Below, piece after piece: positions 9,450 through 16,351 of a DNA stretch of 64,000 nt. The number at the start of each line of letters is the position of its first letter. Position 1 is the stretch's first letter. Source of the DNA: Saccharofermentans sp. Lineage in GTDB: Bacteria; Bacillota; Clostridia; Saccharofermentanales; Saccharofermentanaceae. A model generated the notes under the pieces. It saw only the letters and a program-made list of their open reading frames with translations. It did not search any database and was not told where the DNA came from. The position numbers and the translations under genes are program-made. The DNA lies in the NCBI GenBank assembly GCA_024691325.1, contig JAILNR010000015.1, forward strand, positions 33,437 through 97,436. The letters run 5' to 3'.

Positions 9450-9478
9450 TTGACAAAAGCCGGTTAGTTTCGTATAAC
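9450..9478 (+). promoter_or_regulatory. Strong sigma-A-type promoter of the feo operon
   Basis: A perfect -35 TTGACA (9450-9455), a 17-bp spacer and a -10 TATAAC (9473-9478) lie 46 bp before feoA. The start of transcription would be near 9485. This is the best sigma-A consensus match seen in the window, in keeping with a promoter controlled by a repressor. Confidence 0.85.
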
Positions 9479-9480
9479 TA
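9465..9480 (+). promoter_or_regulatory. Dyad overlapping the feo -10 box (operator 1)
   Basis: TAGTT-6-AACTA is a perfect 5-bp inverted repeat overlapping the -10 hexamer. With the second dyad its centre is 22 bp away, two helical turns, so both lie on one DNA face. TTAG/CTAA half sites recall DtxR/IdeR-type iron repressor operators; assignment to that family is inference. Confidence 0.6.
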
Positions 9481-9486
9481 CCTATG

Positions 9487-9502
9487 GTTAGTGTATGCTA
9501 AC
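9487..9502 (+). promoter_or_regulatory. Dyad just downstream of the feo start site (operator 2)
   Basis: GTTAG-6-CTAAC is a perfect inverted repeat with the same arm length and spacing as operator 1. A repressor bound here and at 9465-9480 would block both RNA polymerase binding and escape. Confidence 0.62.
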
Positions 9503-9523
9503 ATATATTAGGAGGGGAAACTA

Positions 9524-9736
9524 ATGATACCGCTTGTTTTCGCACAAGTAGGGGAGGAGCAGATCATTAAAAGGATCGGCGGATCTCCTGATGTTAAGCG
9601 TCATCTCGAAAATCTCGGATTTACCCCGGGGGGAACCGTTACTTTGATCAGCACTCTTGGCGGCAACGTTATCGTCAAGGTTAAAGAGTCACGCGTTGCA
9701 ATAGATGAAGCTATGGCAAGAAAGATTATGATTTGA
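9524..9736 (+). CDS. feoA: FeoA-domain protein, first copy
   Basis: A 70-residue cytoplasmic SH3-like protein that supports FeoB-mediated ferrous iron uptake. The family pattern is clear in GEEQIIKRIGGSPDVKRHLENLGFTPGG and the C-terminal NVIVKVKESRVAIDEAMARKI. AGGAGGGG precedes the ATG by 7 nt. It is followed after 10 bp by a second, different FeoA. Two FeoA proteins before FeoB is a common clostridial arrangement. Transcription starts at the promoter described at 9450. Confidence 0.92.
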   Translation: MIPLVFAQVGEEQIIKRIGGSPDVKRHLENLGFTPGGTVTLISTLGGNVIVKVKESRVAIDEAMARKIMI

Positions 9737-9746
9737 GGAGGATTAT

Positions 9747-9983
9747 ATGAGCACATTAAGGTACGTAAGCATCGGACACACTGTTGTTGTCACGAAGATC
9801 AATGGTGAGGGTGCTATCAAACGCCGCATCATGGACATGGGTATTACTAAGGGTACCGAAGTCTATGTTCGTAAAGTTGCACCGTTGGGAGATCCGATCG
9901 AAGTAACGGTAAGAGGTTATGAGCTTTCCATCCGTAAAGCTGATGCCGAGATGATCGAAGTAAAAGAAGGGGGGAATGCTTGA
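9747..9983 (+). CDS. feoA: FeoA-domain protein, second copy
   Basis: 78 residues with the FeoA fold: a start GHTVVVTKINGEGAIKRRIMDMGITKG, then VYVRKVAPLGDPIEVTVRGYELSIRKADAEMIEV, which is the canonical PLGDPxEVxVRGYxLSLRxxEA signature. It is the closer match to classical FeoA; the first copy is more divergent. AGGAGGATTAT precedes the ATG. Its stop overlaps the feoB ATG by one base, so FeoB synthesis is coupled to it. Confidence 0.94.
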   Translation: MSTLRYVSIGHTVVVTKINGEGAIKRRIMDMGITKGTEVYVRKVAPLGDPIEVTVRGYELSIRKADAEMIEVKEGGNA

Positions 9984-12403
9984 TGAGTTTAAAGATAGCT
10001 TTAGCAGGTAACCCCAATAGTGGTAAGACTACTCTTTTTAATTCCCTGACTGGTTCCAATCAGTTTGTCGGTAACTGGCCGGGTGTTACTGTAGAGAAGA
10101 AGGAAGGTAAGCTTAAAAAGCATGATGATGTTGAGATTATTGACCTTCCCGGTATTTATTCGCTTTCTCCTTATACATTGGAGGAAGTTGTAGCAAGAAA
10201 TTATCTTATCGATCAAAGACCTGACGCAATCTTGAATATCGTTGATGGTACTAATCTCGAGCGTAACCTTTATCTGACAACTCAGCTTATCGAACTTGGT
10301 ATACCTGTTGTTATCGCCATCAATATGATGGATGTGGTAAGAAAGAGCGGAGACAGCCTTAATACTAAGGAACTTGAGTCCAGATTAGGATGCAGCATTA
10401 TCGAGATCTCAGCTTTAAAGGGTGATAAAACTATAGAGGCAGCCGAGCTAGCTATCAAGGCGGCCAAGGAATCGGTAAAGGTTCCCATGCATACTTTCTC
10501 CGGCCCCGTAGAACACGCTCTTGCTCATATTGAGGAAGCCATTGTTCATGATCTTCCTGAGCAGCAGCAGCGCTGGTATGCTATCAAGGTTTTCGAGAGA
10601 GATGAGAAAGTTCTTAAGAAACTTAGTATCCCTGAAGATAAGCTCCAGCATGTGGAGAGTGACATTCATGCCGCTGAGAAAGAAATGGATGATGATTCCG
10701 AGAGCATCATCACAAATGAGCGTTATGTTTATATTGCAGAGCTTCTTAAGGGAATCTATAAGAAGAAAGATGCAAAGAAGTTAACTACTTCCGATAAGAT
10801 AGACAGGATCGTAACTAACAGATGGCTCGGACTTCCGATATTTGCACTTGTAATGTTCGTTATTTACTGGGTAGCAATGGTTGGTGTCGGTGCTCCTGCA
10901 ACGGATTGGGCTAATGACGGCCTGTTCGGTGACGGATACCATCTGTTTGGAATCGGCTCTGCGGCTTATAACGAAGATCTCGATGAGTTTAATGCCGCAA
11001 GTATTGCAGCAGATGCTTTCGCTGAAGCAACCGATGAGGATTGCGTTTCTTATACCATTGAGGACGAAGAGACACTCGAGCAAAGCGAGATTCTCGTTTA
11101 CCGTGACGAGGTTCCTGATGATGCAGATGAAGAAGAAGTTAACGCATTAAGTTATAACGATGCAGTAGCTTATTTTGAGGAGAACGGCGAAGAAGAACCC
11201 GATCCCGCAGATTACGGTGTCTGGGTGCCCGGCATACCTTCATTGGTAGAATCATTACTCGATAAGGTAAACTGCGCAGAATGGCTCGAAGGACTTATCC
11301 TTGACGGTATCGTAGCAGGTGTCGGCGCTGTATTGGGCTTCGTTCCTCAAATGCTCGTGCTGTTCCTCATGCTGGCATTTGTTGAAGCATGCGGTTACAT
11401 GGCAAGAGTTGCTTTCGTCCTTGACCGTGTATTCAGAAGATTCGGTCTGTCAGGTAAGAGCTTCATCCCGATCCTCATCGGTACAGGATGCGGCATCCCG
11501 GGAATCATGGCGTCCAGGACCATCGAAAATGAGCGCGACCGCAGGATGACTATCATGACTACGACATTCATTCCTTGCGGAGCTAAGGTGCCGTTTATCG
11601 CTATGATAGCAGGTGCTATCTTCGGCGGCAGTCCCTGGATCTCTACAGGTGCTTACTTCATTGGTATTACGGCAATTATCTGCTCAGGTATTATCCTTAA
11701 GAAGACAAAGATGTTTGCTGGTGAACCTGCTCCGTTCGTTATGGAGCTTCCTGCTTATCATATGCCTACACTGGTTAATGTATTAAGAAGTATGTGGGAA
11801 AGAGGCTGGAGCTTTATCAAGAAGGCCGGAACAATTATCCTGCTTTCAACAGTTGTAATCTGGTTCCTTTCAAGATTCGGCTGGTCAGACGGTGCCTTCC
11901 AGATGCTCGAAGAGGATCAGATAGCAGACAGTATTCTTGCTGCAGTAGGAAATGCGATAGCATGGCTGTTTATTCCTCTTGGCTGGGGCAACTGGCAGGC
12001 TGCTGTAGCTTCAGTAACAGGACTTGTGGCAAAAGAGAATATCGTTGGTACTATGGGAGTTCTGTATGGGGCAGAAGGGAATGCCTGGGCGGCTTTGGCA
12101 GAAGCGTTCAACAGTGCATCAGGTATGAGCTTCCTTATCTTTAATCTCCTCTGCGCACCTTGTTTTGCTGCAATCGGTGCAATCAAGAGAGAGATGAACA
12201 ATGCCAAGTGGACATGGTTTGCAATCGGATATGAGTGCGGATTTGCTTATGTGGTATCATTAATCGTATATCAGATCATGATGATGGCCGCAGGAGAAGG
12301 AAACGTATTCGGTATAATTATTGCATTCGTTTTGATCGCTGCATTCATCTACTTATTGTTCAGACCTTATAAGGAAGCAAAGACATTAACGGAAAAAGTT
12401 TAA
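9983..12403 (+). CDS. feoB: Ferrous iron transporter B with an acidic extracytoplasmic insert
   Basis: Membrane Fe2+ transporter with an N-terminal GTPase. The ATG at 9983 is preferred to an in-frame TTG one codon earlier because it overlaps the feoA stop. In its 806 residues G1 GNPNSGKTTLFN (9-20), the G2 region NWPGVTVE, G3 DLPG, and G4 NMMD are intact. The membrane part has the conserved IGTGCGIPGIMASRT and IPCGAKVPF segments with their cysteines. Between the first membrane helix and the gate region, about residues 325-411, lies an 85-residue insert rich in Asp and Glu that is not part of the core FeoB fold and should face outside. About nine or ten further helices follow. Confidence 0.95.
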   Translation: MSLKIALAGNPNSGKTTLFNSLTGSNQFVGNWPGVTVEKKEGKLKKHDDVEIIDLPGIYSLSPYTLEEVVARNYLIDQRPDAILNIVDGTNLERNLYLTTQLIELGIPVVIAINMMDVVRKSGDSLNTKELESRLGCSIIEISALKGDKTIEAAELAIKAAKESVKVPMHTFSGPVEHALAHIEEAIVHDLPEQQQRWYAIKVFERDEKVLKKLSIPEDKLQHVESDIHAAEKEMDDDSESIITNERYVYIAELLKGIYKKKDAKKLTTSDKIDRIVTNRWLGLPIFALVMFVIYWVAMVGVGAPATDWANDGLFGDGYHLFGIGSAAYNEDLDEFNAASIAADAFAEATDEDCVSYTIEDEETLEQSEILVYRDEVPDDADEEEVNALSYNDAVAYFEENGEEEPDPADYGVWVPGIPSLVESLLDKVNCAEWLEGLILDGIVAGVGAVLGFVPQMLVLFLMLAFVEACGYMARVAFVLDRVFRRFGLSGKSFIPILIGTGCGIPGIMASRTIENERDRRMTIMTTTFIPCGAKVPFIAMIAGAIFGGSPWISTGAYFIGITAIICSGIILKKTKMFAGEPAPFVMELPAYHMPTLVNVLRSMWERGWSFIKKAGTIILLSTVVIWFLSRFGWSDGAFQMLEEDQIADSILAAVGNAIAWLFIPLGWGNWQAAVASVTGLVAKENIVGTMGVLYGAEGNAWAALAEAFNSASGMSFLIFNLLCAPCFAAIGAIKREMNNAKWTWFAIGYECGFAYVVSLIVYQIMMMAAGEGNVFGIIIAFVLIAAFIYLLFRPYKEAKTLTEKV

Positions 12404-12404
12404 T

Positions 12405-12578
12405 ATGATTGAATGGATCATTAACAACTCAGGTACGATCATTGTATCGGTGATACTGATCGTAATCGTATCACTGGCTGTGAGATCTCTGATCAAAAAA
12501 AAGATCAAAGGAGAATCCACATGCGGATGCGGATGCAGTAATTGTCCTGCCAGCGGTACATGCCATAAGAAGGTATAA
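12405..12578 (+). CDS. FeoB-associated Cys-rich membrane peptide
   Basis: A 57-residue gene starting one base after the feoB stop. The peptide has one membrane helix (IIVSVILIVIVSLAV, about 12-26), a basic stretch (RSLIKKKIKG) and a C-terminal cysteine cluster CGCGCSNCPASGTCH (about 40-54). This is the build of the small FeoB_associated family found after feoB in many Firmicutes; the role is unproved, with metal handling at the FeoB mouth or cytoplasmic side usually suggested. No own Shine-Dalgarno is visible, so it is likely made by coupling to feoB. Confidence 0.88.
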   Translation: MIEWIINNSGTIIVSVILIVIVSLAVRSLIKKKIKGESTCGCGCSNCPASGTCHKKV

Positions 12579-12611
12579 ATAAGATTAGTACCTCCAAAAC
12601 ATAATATGCAG

Positions 12612-12638
12612 CCCCGGTTTTAATAACCGGGGTCTTTC
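12612..12638 (+). terminator. Intrinsic terminator of the feo operon
   Basis: CCCCGGTT (12612-12619), a 5-nt loop TTAAT and AACCGGGG (12625-12632) form a perfect 8-bp GC-rich stem followed by TCTTTCT. It ends the plus-strand iron operon. The rest of 12579-12755 is AT-rich with no further feature seen; the VanZ-like gene converges from the other side. Confidence 0.88.
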
Positions 12639-12755
12639 TATTATCTTTATATTGATATTTGGACTTATATGGGAAAAATCTCCTCTTCCTAATTCACCAA
12701 AATTGTAATTATACCGAATTAGAGATTATCCAAAAAACAGTTAATAAGGTTTGTA

Positions 12756-13298
12756 TCACTCGTAGCGATACTCTTTCCTGCCTTTACGTGCAAGGTTGAT
12801 CGTGAATACGATTCTTATAATCAACAGCATGGTTACTATTCCAATCGCATCAATAAGAACATCTCTAATCGATCCGTCACGTCCTGTAACGAACAACTGA
12901 TGATATTCATCAACAGATGCAGTTAATAATGAAAGCCACATTGAGATCAGAATGTACATCTCATTATCTGACTTAACGAGTTTAACAGGACTTTCCGCAT
13001 ATGATGTTGTTTCTGATATGAGGTTTGTAAATCTGATAGCATTGAAAGATAAAACTGTAAGTATCATATATTCAATTACATGTACTACCTTGCGCAATAC
13101 ATATTCAGTCATTATCTCTTTACCGAACAACAGTTCTATATATTCAAGAGCTTTTGTGCTTCGCATTCCAGATGCCGTACCATCCTCGGATGAAAGAAAA
13201 AACAAAAATGCTATCCATGATCCGAGTAAGATCCAGGATATGACCGCACCAACAAGATACGCTAGATTTATGTCACGTTTATCTTTATTAAGGTTCAT
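12756..13298 (-). CDS. VanZ-like membrane protein
   Basis: 180 residues with four probable helices. The VanZ-family pattern is seen: a first helix followed by FFLSSEDGTASGMRS, a second region with RKVVHVIEYMILTVLSF (the HxxEY signature, about 69-85), a third helix with SLLTASVDEYHQLFVTGRDGSIRDVLIDAIG (the DExxQ-like DEYHQ and R-G-S-x-R-D-V motif, about 122-152), and a final helix. VanZ proper raises teicoplanin resistance, but most members of this family have no known function. It is the last gene of the smpB operon, 3 bp after smpB. Confidence 0.82.
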   Translation of the reverse strand: MNLNKDKRDINLAYLVGAVISWILLGSWIAFLFFLSSEDGTASGMRSTKALEYIELLFGKEIMTEYVLRKVVHVIEYMILTVLSFNAIRFTNLISETTSYAESPVKLVKSDNEMYILISMWLSLLTASVDEYHQLFVTGRDGSIRDVLIDAIGIVTMLLIIRIVFTINLARKGRKEYRYE

Positions 13299-13301
13299 AC
13301 C

Positions 13302-13778
13302 CTATCGTCTTTCCCTGTTATTGCTCTTTATAGCTCTGTCTATCTCGCGTTTGGCCTGCTTGGATGCTTCCGAATCACGCTTATCGTAATTCTTTTTACC
13401 TCTTGCAAGGCCAATCTCAAACTTTACTTTGCTGTCCTTAAAATAACACTTTGTAGGAACCAATGTAAGACCATCCAGCTTGATCTTGGAGTAAAGCTTG
13501 ATTATCTCTTTCTTATGCATAAGAAGTTTTCTTGTCCTCATAGGATCAAGATTGAATCTGTTTCCGTGATCATAAGGACTGATATTTACACCAAGAAGAA
13601 ACATCTCACCGCCTTTTACGGTTACATAACTGTCTCTAAGGTTGACCTTCCCCGCACGAAGGCTCTTGACCTCTGTACCAGAGAGGACAATTCCGCATTC
13701 GTAGCGGTCTTCTATAAAATAGTCGTGATAAACCTTCTTATTCTCGGCTATTATTTTTATACCTTTTTCCTTAGGCAT
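13302..13778 (-). CDS. smpB: SsrA-binding protein
   Basis: Binds tmRNA and brings it to stalled ribosomes in trans-translation. The 158 residues match the family. Seen are the N-terminal IIAENKKVYHDYFIEDRYECGI, LSGTEVKSLRAGKVNLRDSYV (about 31-51), the RTRKLLMHKKEI stretch (about 82-93) and a basic C-terminal tail KRDSEASKQAKREIDRAIKS, which in SmpB enters the mRNA channel. GGGGAGA lies before the ATG. It overlaps the tsaD stop by 8 bp. The ssrA tmRNA gene is not nearby. Confidence 0.96.
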   Translation of the reverse strand: MPKEKGIKIIAENKKVYHDYFIEDRYECGIVLSGTEVKSLRAGKVNLRDSYVTVKGGEMFLLGVNISPYDHGNRFNLDPMRTRKLLMHKKEIIKLYSKIKLDGLTLVPTKCYFKDSKVKFEIGLARGKKNYDKRDSEASKQAKREIDRAIKSNNRERR

Positions 13779-14799
13779 TCTTTCTCCCCAGTTTCAAAGA
13801 AGGTACAGCATTAAGTGAAAGATCATCTGTCCTTCCATTCATGTATTCAAAGTATCCGGCTGATGCAATCATAGCAGCATTATCAGTGCACAGCCTTAAG
13901 TTAGGATAGTATAACTTAAGACCATGAGAAACTGAAGCCTCATCGAAAGCTTTTCGCAGGAATGAGTTAGCAGAAACGCCTCCTGCAAGGCAGATTGTCT
14001 TAATCCCCGTGCTCTCGGAAGCTTTGATGGTGTTCCTTACGAGTATGTTTGCTATGTGGTGCTGATATGAAGCCGTAAAGTCCTTAATATCAATGGTTTC
14101 GCCCTTTTGCTTGGACTGGTTGATAATATTTAAAGCATTTGTCTTAATGCCTGAGAATGAGAAATCGAGAGTATCTTTCATGTGAGTTACGGAGAACTCA
14201 TAAGCACCGGTATCCCCTCCCTGACCTGCTTTGTCCATCTTAGGACCTCCGGGGTAACCTAAACCGATTACTCTTGCGATCTTATCGATGGCTTCACCTG
14301 CGGCATCATCACGGGTTTTTCCAAGGATCTCAAGCTCTGTATAGGATTTAACATGAACTATCTGAGTGTTGCCGCCGCTTACGCATAGACAGAGAAACTC
14401 CGGCTCAAGCTCAGGAAAACAAAGATAATTGGCACATATATGTCCGTGAAGATGATTAACACCTACCAACGGTTTACCGGAAGCAGCGCAAAGACCTTTG
14501 GCAGCAGATAAACCGACCAGCAAAGCTCCTACAAGGCCGGGTCCGTAAGTAACCGCAACTGCATCTATCTGATCTAAGGTTGCACCTGCTTCCTTCAAAG
14601 CGGAGTCAATGCACGGATAGACAGCATCGACATGCATTCTGGATGCAAGCTCAGGAACTACGCCTCCATACTGCTCATGGAAATCCGCCTGTGATGCGAT
14701 AATATCACTTAAGATCACTCTTCCGTTCTTAACTACGGAAGCCGCGGTCTCATCACACGATGACTCAATACCTAATATTAAAATATCTTTCTTATCCAT
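13771..14799 (-). CDS. tsaD: tRNA N6-threonylcarbamoyladenosine synthase subunit
   Basis: Transfers threonylcarbamoyl to A37 of ANN-decoding tRNAs together with TsaB and TsaE, neither of which is in the window. In its 342 residues the N-terminal GIESSCDETAAS (about 10-21), the metal-binding HLHGHICANY (HxxxH, about 116-125), the ASKH-fold glycine loop SGGNTQIV, GGPKMDKAGQGG and the late GGVSANSFLR and CTDNAAMIA segments are all present. It overlaps the preceding gene by 8 bp. Confidence 0.97.
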   Translation of the reverse strand: MDKKDILILGIESSCDETAASVVKNGRVILSDIIASQADFHEQYGGVVPELASRMHVDAVYPCIDSALKEAGATLDQIDAVAVTYGPGLVGALLVGLSAAKGLCAASGKPLVGVNHLHGHICANYLCFPELEPEFLCLCVSGGNTQIVHVKSYTELEILGKTRDDAAGEAIDKIARVIGLGYPGGPKMDKAGQGGDTGAYEFSVTHMKDTLDFSFSGIKTNALNIINQSKQKGETIDIKDFTASYQHHIANILVRNTIKASESTGIKTICLAGGVSANSFLRKAFDEASVSHGLKLYYPNLRLCTDNAAMIASAGYFEYMNGRTDDLSLNAVPSLKLGRKNA

Positions 14800-15838
14800 A
14801 TTCTGTACTTGATATAAAGTAAGACTGCATATATGTCATGATTGTCTCTATATATGCTTCTTTACCTATCTTGAACGACTCGAGGTAACCTGCACCCGGA
14901 ATCATCCTCGCTATCGTAAGACTTGAGTTAAGTCTGTTCCTCTCCTCTACTATCTGCGATATCTTATCGGCTCCGATAAAAGTATCGTGACCGCCGTAAA
15001 TAATGCATACGGGTATCTGGACTCTGGATATCTCGGCTACCAGATTAACGGGATTTCTCTCACCCGCAGAAAGCCTGATGGCATACGGGACAAAGTTTTG
15101 AGTTATGTTACCCAAAAACTCGGTCTGCTCAACGCGCGCTCTTATGTAATCATCTGAACTCTTGGCAGGAGAATCGAATATCATACCGATGATGTAAGAC
15201 TTATCAAATTCAAGTCTTCTAATCTCATACGAATAGTCGTTAAGATCCGCTTCTGAAAGACCCGGAGCCGGCAATTCATCATAAGCTATCATACTTGACG
15301 TACAGCCTGTGCCTATACCGTATAGCACAACATTCTTGGTAACTGATATCGACCTGACTTGAGCTATGGCACCCATTACATCCTGCCACTCAAGATAGCC
15401 GTAATTACATACATCACCTTCTGACTCTCCGCTGTTTCTCTGATCAAAAAGGAACACATTATAGTGATTCTCGAGAAGCTGCTCAACAAGGTCAACCATG
15501 TTAACGCCAAACGGAAGTCTGTTCGAACCCGTATCATGCACTACTATGACCGTGGTAATAGGATCATCAGTTTGGAAAAACCAGCCCGACAGCAAAGTCT
15601 GACCGTCAAACGACGTGAATGAACACGGCGAATAAGAAGGCAGGATATTCGAAGGAACGTTGGATACAGAGTTCTTGTCGATATTCATAAGGTGATTCGA
15701 CGAAGAGATCGTAAGCACAACGAAGAAAATAAGTACCGCTGCAAGGACACTTAATATCAATGCGGACCTTACGATAAAGCCCGACCCTCTTATTTTCCTT
15801 CCTTTACTGTCTATTACTTCCTGAAAACCTGCGGTCAT
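14792..15838 (-). CDS. Membrane-anchored alpha/beta-hydrolase-fold protein, nucleophile apparently lost
   Basis: 348 residues: a basic N-terminus, one membrane helix (about 23-45), then an extracytoplasmic alpha/beta-hydrolase domain of the type with VVHDTGSNRLPF (oxyanion strand, about 99-110) and FLFDQRNSGESEG (about 129-141). The nucleophile elbow reads YGIGTGC (about 173-179), with Gly where the Ser of GxSxG should be. The acid strand IYGGHDTFIG is kept, but the last motif reads GAGYLES, with Tyr where the catalytic His is expected. This suggests a binding rather than hydrolytic protein. It sits between dut and tsaD and overlaps tsaD by 8 bp. Confidence 0.8.
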   Translation of the reverse strand: MTAGFQEVIDSKGRKIRGSGFIVRSALILSVLAAVLIFFVVLTISSSNHLMNIDKNSVSNVPSNILPSYSPCSFTSFDGQTLLSGWFFQTDDPITTVIVVHDTGSNRLPFGVNMVDLVEQLLENHYNVFLFDQRNSGESEGDVCNYGYLEWQDVMGAIAQVRSISVTKNVVLYGIGTGCTSSMIAYDELPAPGLSEADLNDYSYEIRRLEFDKSYIIGMIFDSPAKSSDDYIRARVEQTEFLGNITQNFVPYAIRLSAGERNPVNLVAEISRVQIPVCIIYGGHDTFIGADKISQIVEERNRLNSSLTIARMIPGAGYLESFKIGKEAYIETIMTYMQSYFISSTEYG

Positions 15839-15849
15839 ATTACCTTCTA

Positions 15850-16350
15850 TCAGGAAATACCGGAATGACCGAAGCCGCCGCCTCTGTCTTCACCGATATC
15901 CTTAACTGAATCAACAAATTCAATATCCGCATACTCAACCTTATTAAGCACCATCTGAGCTATACGGTCACCCTTACGGATAAGATAAGTTCCGTGCTTA
16001 CAGCCCTTGTCTTCGAGAGTAAAAGGGTTTTCCTCGGAGGCATCTTCTCTCATCGAGGCATTATAGATAATTACATTAACCTCATCCCTGTAACCGCAGT
16101 CGATGGTTCCCGGGGAATTGGGTACTCTTAAAGGAGTCTTAAGTGAGATACCGCTTCTGGGTCTTATCTGAACTTCGTATCCGTAAGGAATTGCCATCTT
16201 AAGACCGGTCGGCACCAGGACACTTGTTCCGGGCTTAACCAGAATATCTTCACAGGAATAAAGATCCATGCCTGCATCGCCGTCATTGGCGTACTTGGGC
16301 ATTACTGCCTCTTCCCTGCATTTTTCGAGCGGTAACTTAATCTTGCTCAT
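15850..16350 (-). CDS. dut: dUTP diphosphatase
   Basis: Trimeric enzyme hydrolysing dUTP to dUMP and pyrophosphate, keeping uracil out of DNA. The five family motifs are seen in 166 residues: DAGMDLYS (about 24-31), PRSGIS (about 63-68), GTIDCGYRDEV (uracil pocket, about 81-91), RKGDRIAQMVL (about 125-135) and the C-terminal EDRGGGFGHSGIS lid. A small insert near residues 100-116 (DASEENPFTLEDKGC) is unlike the short bacterial enzymes. It starts 1 bp after the U32-family gene's stop. Confidence 0.95.
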   Translation of the reverse strand: MSKIKLPLEKCREEAVMPKYANDGDAGMDLYSCEDILVKPGTSVLVPTGLKMAIPYGYEVQIRPRSGISLKTPLRVPNSPGTIDCGYRDEVNVIIYNASMREDASEENPFTLEDKGCKHGTYLIRKGDRIAQMVLNKVEYADIEFVDSVKDIGEDRGGGFGHSGIS

Positions 16351-16351
16351 C

